64,000 nucleotides of DNA from Glandiceps talaboti (Eukaryota; Hemichordata; Enteropneusta; Spengelidae): positions 4,132,501 to 4,196,500 of the forward strand of contig NC_135549.1 in NCBI RefSeq assembly GCF_964340395.1, read 5' to 3'. Position 1 is the first letter of the stretch. Each line of letters opens with the position of its first letter. Position numbers and translations under genes: made by a program. The notes beneath the pieces are model-generated. The model searched no databases. It saw only the letters and a program-made list of their open reading frames with translations, and was not told the origin of the DNA. Below are positions 1 to 13,225 of the stretch, in pieces.

Positions 1-1600
1 CTGTAGCCAGGGTTACAGAAGTAAATGTTTATGAATGGTGAAAATGCGATCTGACATCGTGAGTAAACGATGTGTGAAATAAAATATACTTAATATTTAC
101 TTGTATATTGAAGAAAGCATCCGCTCACGTAAAGGACCGGGCGATGTATAGCCCCCTCAATCAAGAATGAGATGTTAGATATTTCTTTTGTTTTCCAATG
201 CCGGTGTAAAACGTACCTTTTCTGAGCCACTAGTACTATTATGCAATGTCCTAAAATAGCAAAAAAATATGATTTATTTAGGGCACAAAAATCAGTTAGA
301 TTAAATTGACACGCAAAGAGTTCTTCGTATTTGGTTAGAGTAATTTTGTTACGTTTGCAAAGAAATTAATTATCACCGTACATGGATGGTATAAGACTGA
401 GTATAAGTGAGGCAATCATAATCTTGTCGACTAAGACAGACACACGTATAAACCAGAATAAGAAAAATACAATTATAAAAAAATAGAAAGATATACGAGG
501 CCAAGCAAAAGTAATTACGTGGAACGACTAATGGACTAATCGACCCTGTCCAGTTTCAATTTCTCCATATCGACATAGACAGGAAGATTCATCGTTGTTG
601 GCGCACCACATCATGCTATGACTTACGACAGCGTGATGGAGCGCCCTCAACGAGGATCAGTCTATCAAACTTAATTTGAGAAAATATCACGAAAATGGCA
701 TGAAATCTCAAATTGCAATAAACAACACATATAACACACATGCCATGACCTCAATCAACATACGATATATAGATAAAAGGTGTCAGGACCCACCCAAAAT
801 ATAAATAAAATAAATAAATATCAAAGTTATTACCAATGAATTTGTGAAAAATCTTGCGGCACCTCCTTTTGTCTAATAATTTCACCAGAACAACTTAAAT
901 GGTAAGTTTGCATATTTGAAAATTGCAATGCTAGAAAAGGATCAATAGTTTGCTCCAAAATTGATAAAAAAATAAAGGGGATTACAATTTACTCTATCCT
1001 GTGTTTGAGGTGAAGGAAAATGTCTTGTTTTGTCATGTATTCTTCAATTAAGAGTTAGGCTATTTACTACATGTAGTACCAAGTTTACAGCATGCTGAAT
1101 TTCTGCCAAAATCAGAATTATGTGTATTAAACACTCAAATATTATCTTTATTGGCATACTTGAAGATAAATACATGATACATACATAACAAACTTCATCT
1201 GTGTTTCAAGAAACAAAAAACAAAATAACACAGCTTCATGATAATTATGCACAAAAACATGAAAGTTACAAAGCTTGGATGAAATAGTTAAAAATAAGAG
1301 AAAAATTAATGTATACCGAAACTTAAATATTAAAGATAAAAAGAAAAAGGGAAAAAAGAAAATCTATTTACTGAAATTTGGAAATGAATTAAATGAGTTA
1401 TAATCCTTTTTGAAAATTTCTTTGAATATGTGAATAGAAATGTTAATTAACCCAGAGTTTCATGAACAGTCTCATATATTTATATATTTTGCGACATTAA
1501 TAATATTTTTTATCATTAGTCTATCAGTTTTGAAACAATTCGGCAAATTTTCAAAGATAGGAGCATCGTGATGAGACATGATTTGTTGACGGGGGGGGGG
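1..1600. other. AT-rich non-coding stretch with one small hairpin
   Basis: I see no coding region here. The only local structure is an imperfect inverted repeat at about 598-650, with arms reading TTGGCGCACCACATCATGCT and, on the opposite strand, a close match that includes GGCGCTCCATCACGCT. A run of 13 or more G lies near 1590-1602. The rest is AT-rich DNA with short A/T runs. Confidence 0.6.
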
Positions 1601-1602
1601 GT

Positions 1603-1823
1603 GACAAAAGAAGTAACAGCGTAGCATTCGGCGGGGTTTGTGCACACGGCACTAATTTAGTGACTGGTCTAAGAGAGAGGAAAAGACCGGCTATCTCAAC
1701 TTCACGCCTGGAATATTGCCTTCCTTCTGGAATTGGCCAGTTTATCCCTTCCTCGAGGAGAAGAACCGTTCAACTCTACCCATAGGTGGGGTTTGACGTC
1801 GATGAAAACAATAAGCATCGACA
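1603..1823 (+). promoter_or_regulatory. possible distal promoter / 5' UTR exon ending in a strong splice donor
   Basis: This segment and the following 300 bp are visibly richer in CpG than the surrounding DNA. It ends in CATCGACAG followed by GTAAGG at 1824, a near-consensus 5' splice site. There is no convincing open reading frame. It could be the untranslated first exon of the dystroglycan gene, whose first coding exon lacks an obvious promoter immediately upstream. That link is inference: it would need an intron of about 26 kb. It could equally belong to a gene to the left or be a chance match. Confidence 0.25.
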
Positions 1824-1853
1824 GGTAAGGTTTAATAACATACGGAACCGTAC

Positions 1854-1893
1854 AGTGTCGACATTGGCTGGCTCAGCGCCCAATGTTGACACT
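1854..1893. repeat. short inverted repeat (hairpin)
   Basis: The arms AGTGTCGACATTGG and CCAATGTTGACACT are complementary over 14 bp with one mismatch, separated by about 12 bp. The hairpin sits just downstream of the candidate donor at 1824, inside the CpG-richer segment. Its role is unknown; it may be a regulatory palindrome or the relic of a small element. Confidence 0.5.
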
Positions 1894-4800
1894 CGTAATG
1901 TACTCCGCTAGTTTGCAGTCGGTCGAGTCATACGGTAATGCTAGTACGTTCGCATGTTTGATGCTCTCGGAAATTGCACCTTTGTAATGGTTTGTGTGAA
2001 CTTGAACTTTCATTCGACAATAACAGCATACTTAGTAGTCGTTAACATTCCTCGAAAGAACGTTTGGTCAAGTTCGTGTCAAAAATGATGTGCCATGCAG
2101 GCGCGTACGCGCATACATAGTGTAATTCCGAGGTCATACGTCTTTCCACGGAGTGACTCCATGAAAAAGCCATGTTTTATTTATGTTATAGTCGGAAGCA
2201 TGGTACTTTCATTTTACTTCACAGTTGATTCGACAAGTTTGAATGACAAAGTGTGAATGGCTTCTGTCTGAAAGTACGCATTAGTCTCCTCGACTGCCGG
2301 TTGACCTAGACAGCAGCAATATCAAGCAAATATTCGACTTGGTTCCATTTTGATGTGATATTGCATCAATTTGGCTGTAACGACCCCGTTCACAGACTGC
2401 AAAACAGAGACATAAGTAGATAACAGAGTATAATTTTGCTGTATTATGTCTACCAGTTACATTCTCAAAAGCGTTTCTCCAACAGAGGTGACATTCCGAA
2501 CAGCTGAACGCAACACGATTGTGAAAATGGGTCGACCTCTGAGCAGCTAGGCCTACTTGATTACAATCAGTAGCTTCAATAATCACATACAGAACTATTG
2601 TCACCAATTTGTTTTTATAATTGTGAATATTTCTGTTAGATAGAATTAAAGTGTTCCAAACAACGCTATATCAAGGGTTGTTTAAGCTTTTGGTTTAGAT
2701 ACAAATAATCTGTTTGAGGATTCGTGTCATATTACATGTAATTTAAAACAGATCTCCACATATGCATAACCTACATAAGTTGGGCTCCCTCATCCATTGC
2801 TTCTGTGTGATGTGATGAAAATAGGATAAATGAATAATATTTGAAAATGAGAGAGCATTGGTGTCGAGGAGAATCCATGTAATCACAACTGTCAGAATTT
2901 ATGACTGGTATTTTATCAGAATGGAACATACATTGAAGAACTGATGCTTTCTGTCATGGCATCTGTGTTGTGGAATCCATTTTTCTTTTGTTGTCCATGT
3001 CTGGCACCAACATTTTTACTCAGAAGGCAGGATATGAATGATACACTTGACGTAAAGAAGTTTAGGACATATTAATGTCAACTTGTAGGTATACTTTAAC
3101 ACTTGTTTGCAAGGCCAATGTGTAGATAATGTGTGTATATTTGCTGGTAAATAATAGTACCATGGAGTTAGGAAGGACTTCCTACCTCCATGACAGTAGT
3201 AATGATAGATGTAGATCTGATCTATTGCCAGCCAGCAACACACATTCCCATCTGTATAGACTAGTGTGGACATCAGCTTTGTGATACACCAGTAGTACCC
3301 ACTGTGAGTCTCTCAATAATTTTTCATCCAAGTATAATCTTGAATTACCATTATAGTATATAATAGCATACATAATCAGTTGAATATTTATTTCTTTTGT
3401 AAAAAGACAACAGGATGGCCACCCTGTCTTTATGTTTTGACAGATGGGATAGGGGTTTCTTTTCTAATTAACAACTTTGACCAGTACCACCAGACTGGTC
3501 TAGATTATGATGTGCTGTGTCCATAGCCACCTACAGTGGTTGCTGGTGAAGTCAGGAAATGTGATAGCCTTCAACAACAGACCTCTCCAGAAATACCTTT
3601 GTTCATCACAAGAACCACTACTCAACACCTCTCTGTACACAATCCATTTTGAATTGTGTTGAAACCATTTGTAAGACTTCATTTGCTTATTTGCATTCAA
3701 TGTCGGTGGACATCAAAAGATTCTGCAGACAAACTTAGAACTAGCATGAAAGAATTTTGATCACAATACATGTAGATTGCTTGGGTGTACTAGTTCAAAA
3801 TACCAAAGGTCTGACTATACAGATCTAGGAAGTAAATTATTGAATTAGTGTCAAGATAGTACCTATTTTTACTACAATGTAGTTATCGATATGACTGACA
3901 TCTGAGCCGTGCAGTTACATGTCTAGATTGGGAATAGTTTCCTGACTTTGATGTTGGTCTCGAGTTGGTACAGCTGGAAATAATGATGAATATGTGGCTT
4001 TGTGTAAGTGTTCAGTTATTTTGACCAGATGTGGATCAAACCTTCAATTACACTGAAATAATTTTATATTGACTGTCAACATGACAAGTCACATGGCCAG
4101 CCATTGTTCCCCAGTGAGTTGAATGTCAAGGGATATGAAAATAATTACAATTTAGCAGTAGGAACATAGAAGTTAGGATTATGAGACTAAAGTCACTTTG
4201 TTTGTATTAACATAATGATTTATGGAAGGGATCATTCTAGCTTTCTCCCATATTTCCTGTTCTTTTTTGTTGCATTTATGCCGCTTGCAAGCAATTGCAC
4301 ATTTTTAGCATTTTCAATAAATTTCCCATTGTTTTTCATTGCATAATATATTCATTGATGATTCCAATCGTTTCCCATTGTGCATACATTCTCTCAGGTA
4401 ATCTAAATTCTCCTAAGACTCTGCAACTTGAAGAGAATATCAGAAACCACATGTTAGGAAATCCATAAAATTGTCAGAACTAAAATTGTACTTAATAGAA
4501 ATGGTTGGACACAATGGAATTGTTCAGGTAACTTTTATGATATACAAAATAGGGATATTGATTATCAGTAGACCATGTAGTCTTATGGTCCATTAACCAT
4601 CAACAGTTAAAATCAGACAAAGGAAAAATACTAGTTTCAGAACGAATATTTTACAGACTGTGCTAAAGTGTGTACAATAGAAATGAGATAGTTGGTAGGG
4701 CTTTTAGAATGGGTACTTGAAACCCGCTTCTATGAAGGGAAAATTAGGTCAATACTTTCCTTTTATGATAAGTAAACATGACTTGATTTAAAGAGCCATA

Positions 4801-6425
4801 ACTGTAAAGATTATTAGAAATATTGATATGACTGTAACTTAATGGAAAATTTTAATGGTAGTAGTTTGAATGGAATAGCTTTATGTATAAAATTTCAACA
4901 GCACTCTAAAGAATTAGAAAATCTAAAAGTACATTAATTAAGGTGTGCTGTGTTTGTTTTGCAAGGATGTATGATATCTTTATTTGATAGACCACTTTAT
5001 GGTTGTCAGAGTCACATGTAAATTGACACACCTTGTCAATTTGCGACAATAAAATTTCATACAACATTTACCTTGAACAGTAAAATTAAATGCAAAGTAA
5101 AATTAAGAAACAAATTTTTTTTTTACAACAAATTGGCCTTCTCCAGGTTTATTTTAGCACTGTTAAATTTTTGTTATGTGCTTACAGGTGTTGTTTTTCT
5201 TTCAGGAAAGTATAACCATTTGAAGAAAATGTTATAATATTCCTGAGGTGTTTACACAGAGAAACACAGTCAGGTATGTATATGTATGTGTGTAAGTGAA
5301 AGGGAATGTTATGAATAAGTGTGTTAGCCATCTTCTCACAGTGTGCCCTTAGGGAGACAATAAAGTGTCTCAATCTATATGGTTATCACAACTTGTGTAG
5401 CCTGTACACATGGTGATAAGGTTGGCCTATTACATGTAATTATATGTCCCTTTTATGCTTTGATGGCCAAGGTTGGTCAATATATGTACAGAACTATACT
5501 ACAAGTTCAACTTGTCATGTGGCTGGTCTGCACAGAGGTAGTCCATTTTTAGATATTTCCTCAATGCTGCAATGATTTTGTTATTCCATGTATGTAATGT
5601 GATGTTCAGGATGATATTTTTTTATGTATTTCTTTATGTCATCAGCTGACTAGTTGAACTTTTATAGTTACATAGTTGGTAGCAATGATATATTGAAATA
5701 CTGTAGTCTGTCCATGCATTGATCTGGAGATTTCTCTTTATGATGATTGAATACCATGTGTAGCTTCTAGACAAGAAGTGTCATTGAATGGCTACTACAT
5801 GTAGTTGCATTGATGACGAAATATGTGTGTGACAAAGAGTTGCAGTTGTACCAACCAATGAAGCAACAGTGACATTCCCACTAGATAGTGATATTTCCGA
5901 TCTATGTGTTCAGTTTTTCTTGCATATTGGTGGCCAAATGTGGCCAAACAATCCCAAAGTATTTTATCTCAACCAATTTCGAAACTTGTCTTGTGCTCGG
6001 AAAACTATCAAAGTGATCATGAAAATTTCATAATTACATAGTTGCAGTCTGTATCAAGTTGAATATTATTTCCAAATTTAAAAGTTTCCATCTCATGTCA
6101 ATTGTGCACAGGTATCTTTCTGCATGTTTTACTTGCAAATATGACTTCTCATTAGGATTATACTGGTGCCTGGGTTTGCTTAGCCGATGTGCAATTCATA
6201 CATAAGTGTTTTTACACCTATAGCATGGATTTCAGCTTTCGCCATGCTTGACTACTTCCTTTATTGAATCTCCTGCTATAAAAAGAAACATGGCCATAAA
6301 TTGAATACTAATGCAAAGTAGCAAGTTTCTCTTTCTGATGGTTTTCAGTTTTAATCTAGGTTTTATTATAAGCTGTATTAAATCTACATGTAGTGTACTG
6401 CAATTACAGAATAGTACCCAGGATG

Positions 6426-6439
6426 GGGGGGGGGGGGGG
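6426..6439. repeat. poly-G run
   Basis: An uninterrupted run of about 14 G. Similar G or C homopolymers occur near 1590, 8976, 58625 and 60252. Runs like this are prone to length error in sequencing. Confidence 0.8.
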
Positions 6440-7910
6440 TGTTGTTGTGTGTGCACTCTTAGCTGTACAAGCTATATAGTGCCTACAGGACAAAGTGGAT
6501 TCCAGTCTAAGTACATATGTACATATTTTACATTTTGAAATGCTCCTTTGCCAACTTCTCTTGGTTGTCTGTATAAGGGATTGTCATGTAAATTTGATCT
6601 GAAACTTTTCCTATGGTGGTGTGCTCAGCTATATGGTGATTTGTATACTGTCTGCATAATGTCCTGTTTTTGATTGTAATGTATTATCTGCCAATGTTAT
6701 GGGTGGCCTTGACAGCATTCCAATCTTCAAGGAGTGTCCAAGTTGTGGCCCTTATAAAGTTAACTATCACATGATATGTTGAACACCACCACGCAAGAGC
6801 ACACAAAGTACACCAGTGATAAAAAAAGGACAAAGTTTATTTGTTCATGCTGAAGATTTTAACAGCAGAATGACAAATACAAGGAAAGATAAAATGATGG
6901 ACCTCTGGTCTTCCCAGATGTAGGATAATGTACTGATAGATATAAGTGGGGTGAAGTAGGGAAAAAAGAGGAAATTTCCAGTGCTTAGTGTGGTATCTGG
7001 ATTCACTTCACAACCCCAACTGAGAATTGGTGCAATCAATCAGAGACTGGAATTTTGGGTCAAGTGATATGGACTGAGTAAACGATGTTGCCATGGCTCC
7101 AGCTGATTACTCAGACCCTGGTTGGTTGATGTTGAACAGCTGTAGTGAAAATATCCATATGAAGCCTTAGGGTTTGGTTCAAGATACCTCTGACTTGAGG
7201 GATTGGTCAGTTTCTTTTTCTTGCTTGTCAGTTCTAAGACTGCATTTTAGTTCATGTAATAACAAGTAGACGAGTAATCAAGTAGTGTGGTAGCCAAGAC
7301 TTCTGATTGAAAGACTAAGAAGGTGGGTCATATTTGTATTGAGGATTACTGAGACAGAGAGCAGTACAGGAAGCCATACAAATGTGGGTGATTACATCCC
7401 AGTGACTATGTACCAACATATGGTTTGTGTGTATTTAGCTGTAACTCAAATGCCTTCTGAATGTGGATACCATGGCCAATGTGAGATTACGCAGACAGCA
7501 TTTCAATTGCTCTTCTAGCCAATTTCAGTAGTTTACTTCGATCAAGTATTTTGTTCCTAACATTATAGCTATTTTGGGGATGATTGTGTTTGCTACTGTG
7601 AGAAAAATCATAAGCTTAGTGACCTGCACAGACAAATGGTTCAGGATTAGTAAGTTGATGAAGACATGTATCAAGTTACTAGTGGTAGGATACTTATAAT
7701 GAGACCTAATGCTGGGTAATGTTGTTTATATAATACTGGTATGCTACTGAGCTGTCACAAATTGTGGTGCAAATGTGAATGTGTATGTGCATTTTGGTGT
7801 ATATCACTGTTATCAGTTGTTTATATTGCCTATAGGAGCAGTTTAGTTAAACTTTGCTGATGTACACACATATCACCTACATTTATCCCTCTGAAGTGCA
7901 GTAAATTGTT

Positions 7911-7957
7911 ACACCACCACCACCACCACCACCACCACCAGGGACCACCACCACCAC
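7911..7957 (+). repeat. CAC trinucleotide microsatellite
   Basis: A tract of (CAC)n, interrupted once by AGGGAC. It lies in non-coding DNA. Confidence 0.9.
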
Positions 7958-10900
7958 ATCAACTGTAGATTATTATCAGTACAGTATCAGCACTTTTGTG
8001 GTGTCTTTTAATCTGTAGTTGCTGCCTTGTGTTTGTACTTGCTTTGCCAAGTCACTTAGTTAGCCCTACTGACAGGTCACAATCATAACATAATGTTATT
8101 CTGTAATATTAATTTAAAAATATGACTGATACTGCTGAACAAGTCAAGTTGTGAATCATGTATTAAATCATCACTTGTATTGTCAAAATTTAATAAAAAT
8201 ATAAACTTTTAGGTGGAAGCAGAAAAACATAATTTTCCATGAAGTTCTGATAACTACTAAACTAGTTTTGAACATAGCTATCCTTGTTCTGTATTGCCAT
8301 ATTGATGTTGTTAAACTTCCTGCATATTTCACAGTTCTGTGATATTAATTTAATAATGTCTGTAGATTTTTACATCATAAATACTAATAATTAACTTATC
8401 CATGTAGGCCGGATATCAAATTCATCATACATTGACCCAATTTTGTTAAATTGATGAGCCTTCTAATGATAGCCAAACATCTTGTTGTTACTAGTTCGTG
8501 TGAAATCCCTGTCAGCGCCCCCTTGTTATTTTTCTTAATGGTCTGCAATGTAGCAGCCCAACAAATGGCCCCACTAGCAAAACATTTAGCTGACAATCTG
8601 CTTAGACTAAAGTTAAAAATATAACTTGATTTGAACGTAGATTTTGTTATAGATGTTATCAGGTCAGAAGTAATCATAAAAATGCCTCCAACGGGTAAGA
8701 ATGTTGAGTTTTAATGATTTTCAACCGTGTACATGAGACTGCTTGAATTAACTTTATAGGAAAATGTGTCAGATCATTTTAAAGTTAATTGAATCTGTCA
8801 CAGTCTTCAATTCATTAAATTTCAAAAAACTAGTACAAGTTGAATTATGAATCATCTGTGCATAATAAATTTACTTGTTTGTTGTGTGACAGTAAATAAT
8901 AAATGTATCATGAATAATAATAATGAAATCAGATAAATCATTTAAAATTATCAAATTCATGAAAAGAATATATTGGGGGGGGGGGGCAAGGAGGAGATAT
9001 GATAGCAATTTGTGATTTCATCCTTATTGATGCATGTGATTAGGCAAATATCAGTGGTATGGTACCATGTGCTGATACAACTGTCTTTCCCAAGAAAACT
9101 AAGTTAAAAGAGATAAGAGAGAATTTGATTAGACTGCAGGACATGATAAGCTGTATCAGGCTATTGCCTAGTGTGATTTTATTTATAGTTGTCAACCGAG
9201 CAGAAACAAGAATTAACCTCAACTTGTTTCCATTTGAGCTGTCACAAGTTTTACCTGGAAATACTGAGAAGTGATTTATCATTATTTTTTCCTATTCTAC
9301 AGTAGCTTGCGTATGACAGAATGTCATCCCGACAGTCATTTACATAATAAAATCTGTATTTGAATATTTTGACTTCATGTCATATTTCATTTCGACCAAT
9401 CACATAGCTATTTCACTTGATTTAGACCATTTTCTTTCAGGTACTGATGAATTGTGTAAATAGGTGTTGGTGAGAAAGACAGTCTCTTTTAGTATGTTAG
9501 CTACCTTCATTGTAATGTAAGAATTGTTTTTGTGTAGATATGAAAGTAAAATAGTGGTTAACTAGATATGATTTAAGAAAATTTATAAGGATAAAACTAT
9601 CCATGCAGCTGATTCTTCAAAATGATTTTGACTTCAGTTCAAGCAAAGATCAACAGGAAATGTAAATCATGATCACAATACATCATAGACCTATACCAAT
9701 AACTAAGTACAAAGGTGTCTTTTCATTGTTTTTCTTATGCAAAACTCTTGATGGTAATTGTGGTAGGGTTTCCTGCCAGCTGACAAAAGTTTTGACTTCA
9801 GGAAGTCCTTGAAGAATAAGTAATATAGACAAGTGTAAGGAAAAAAGTAGGTGAACTCAAAAAAAGAAGAAAGTGTTTGCCACCTTCCACTTTTGTGTCC
9901 TGGGGCAAGGCCCAATTTATGTGTAACTAAAGCCTTTTATATAGCATAGAAGGTAGAAGAGAGGTGCTTTGGGTGGGTAAACCTGTCAGCTTTTCACTGT
10001 AACAAGTTATGTTCCATTTAAATGCAGTTTTGTAGATGAGATGTTCTCCATGTGTGCGGTTAGATGTATTGTCCACAGTAGCTAGTGTCATCAGGGTCAA
10101 GGCTGGACCATAGAATTCTACCAGGGTATTGCATAGTTTGAGAAAGGCAAAGTCAGTTGATTTTAGCCAGCGATATAAAGAGGCAATTAGATGCTGACCC
10201 CCCTCATCTGTCAATCTTGGTCTGAATAAAAAGAAATAACAGATTAGTACAGTTGTTTGATTTCTGAAGTATTTTTAAAGAGACGATTGTATTATGCCGC
10301 TTTTATTCCTGAACAATTATGAGACCATTCTAGGAGAAGGATATGCCTCTGTAAAATGTATTGAGGCCAGTGACAACTAAATAGGTAGTTTAATGTTTGT
10401 CACCTGGTTTAGGAATGTACAATATAAATGCAGACATTTACATGTTATCCTCAATTTGTGTCGTTTTCAAGCCTAGGAAAATAAAGAGTGACCTAAGGGG
10501 TCTAGTCACTGAGTTGAAGATGGGTTGTGTTTGAACCCTTATGTCACTAGTATTTTTGTGGTCAGTGAAGTAAAATTTTGTAGACGATTATAGTTACATA
10601 AATGCACAAACCTAAATTAAACAAAAAAAAAAATGGGACAATGAGAAGAATTTTGACTGCTTTGATCCAATTGTTAGGACGACTGCAGAACCAATTACAT
10701 AGACACACATTGTCATAGGCGATGACCTGGGTATTAACTCTGTAGTTCTGTTTCAATGTGTACAAATTGGGTGCGTGCGGTATATTCACGATAATAGGTA
10801 TTGTAATGACTATATGGGGCATGGTTGCACAGGTGTGTTACATGTACATGTAGGTCTGAAGTGATATACCATAATGCAGAATAATGTAATTGTAACGGAA

Positions 10901-12945
10901 TAATGTTAGAATTTATGCAAAGAATTATGTGAAAGGAATTTGCAAATGATTGAGAAAATCGGCTTATTTGTAAATTCTAGTTCATATGTTTATTAGTGTA
11001 CCAGCATGGTGTTTTATTTGTGTCTATAAAATAACCATGGTAGTTAATAACTTGTCCCTATGTAGAAAGATACACATCATGTTATAATCATTGTATACGT
11101 GACCACAAGCCACACAGAGTGCCATATTTTGTCATATTTTGCAGAAAGTACTTTATGTTATGATAATATATGGGTCAACTCTAAATGTAGAGTAGGAGAA
11201 ATACTGGTTGATTTTTACACAGGTAAAAACTCAGAATGAAATAACTGATCACATAGAAAGTATGGGCTACATGTATGTGGTATCTTAGAAGGATTATTTC
11301 ATGATGTCATGATATTTATTCTCTTTACCCTTATGTCTGTCAGAGTTGTCCCAAAGGTAACTGTTATGTTTCATACAACACATTTCATTTCTCATGACAT
11401 TAAGGTGGCAACAAGGTTCACCCAATAAAGTTTCTAAATTGAACATTTTCAGTATGATGAAATAACATACAAATGCTCTACAGTTATCACACACTGAATC
11501 TGTATCTGACATTTTGAATACAGTCTTCCTGTTTATTGAAGCCAAGGACAAGAAGCCATCTTGTAGATTTATCATGGGTGTAGGACCTTGGAAAGTGTAG
11601 TAGTATGGATGTACAAGTCTGGTAAATTTATAAGAGGGATTATACATTATATATGGATTGATCCTTCTACACACACCATATTTGACCTGCCTTTAATGTG
11701 TTTACATATACCATGGAAGTATCACCCACTTCCATGCATACATGAGGCAGATACATTACAATGTTAAAAAGAACTTCAAATAAAGCAAATTGTTGTGAAA
11801 TGTCTTGTGGAATTAGATAAGGGCTTTTCCTTTGTAAATTTGTCACATCAGAAAAAGACTAGTGTGTTTGTACCTGCCACCATGTATCCAGGTTAGTTTA
11901 TCACACTTCCAGATACTCAGACCACCAAATGAGCCACTAAAGACTCTCAGGGCTATGTGTTTGGAATTACAATTAGGGGATTTGAATATTTTGAGATGAG
12001 TACCTCATTATCAAATAAGTGATCCTTTGGTATTTGCTGCTTCTTTTGTAGTGTGGAAATTATCATGATTTAATCGCTGTCTTTATTACCACACCGTGGC
12101 GTTATTGTTGTATTTTTGTTGTGTATAGTAAGTTGCAAAAACCTACAGGAGGTGTTCTTACATTTCAGCAGGGCCGTAAGAACATTTTATTTTGGTTGAA
12201 TTTTCAAGAAACAATATGAATTTTTCTGAACTTATCAGTATGGCGTAAACCTTTGATTGAACAGGGCTATATATTTTGAGTATATCAAAGAAAGAAATAT
12301 CGATAACATTTCAAGACACATCTCAGAATATTGATTTATGTATGAAATAGCATAGTATTGCTATAAATGAAATCACCAGGGAACCGCAAGGTAAAAATAT
12401 TTAATTTAAAAAGTTGAATTTCTCAGAAAATCGTATCAGATGATGTACCCATATTATTTGTCTTCTTTTTGTTAATATCAGGAAGTCTAGGGAAATTGAT
12501 GACAATCTAATCTATTTTGCAGGAACACTTTAGAAATTAGGCATTCCATACAATTTTCAATTTCTTATCAATAATTTCACATCAGTATTTCATCATTAAT
12601 TTTACATGACCTGTACGTATGTCAATCAATCTTTATTTTGGCCATCTGTTTCAAAACAAGGTTAAAGATAAATGTTGAATTAAAATGACAGTTTCAAATA
12701 TTCAGTATAAACATTTGCCTCCTTCAAACATTTTCACAAATGATTATGTAGAATATATCGGGGCATGTCTTGTTACATATGATTACACTGATGGATTAGT
12801 CATCCTTGAGTGAATCTAGATTCAAACCAATGTAATGATATGTTCTCCCTGCTGAGGTGAATGTCATCCATGTCTTCATGTCATTTGCATAAAAATATAG
12901 CGCTCTTCCGATTGGTTGTGTGAATATTTATACAATCTTTTCAAA

Positions 12946-13225
12946 GTAGTTGCCAAAATGAGATTTTAGGGCATAAATGGCAAGTATTATGAAAACTTTG
13001 TAACTTATTTTTAAGAATTTGACCAAAATATGATTCTAGGGCATCAATGTCAAATATTATGAAGACAAAGAGTTCCATAATTCTGTTTGAAATTGTGACC
13101 AAAACAAGGTTCTGAGGAAAATTGTCAAATATCGCGTTCACAGTTCTTTAAAAATGGTGACTAAAAACAAGTTTCTTGTGTGTCAGTGTCCAATATATGT
13201 AGCAGTTATTACTTTTTATTTTTAA
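12946..13225. repeat. old tandem repeat, about four diverged ~70-bp units
   Basis: Four successive segments share the pattern TGACCAAAA..(T/G)G(A/T)TTCTAGGGCAT..AATGTCAAATATTATGAA. They begin near 12950, 13020, 13096 and 13153. The units differ by many substitutions, so the duplication is old. I see no coding potential. Confidence 0.55.

Noticed and set aside
11294-11674. 126-codon open frame on the - strand
   Set aside because: No recognisable motif, no supporting neighbouring exon; composition like chance ORFs around it.
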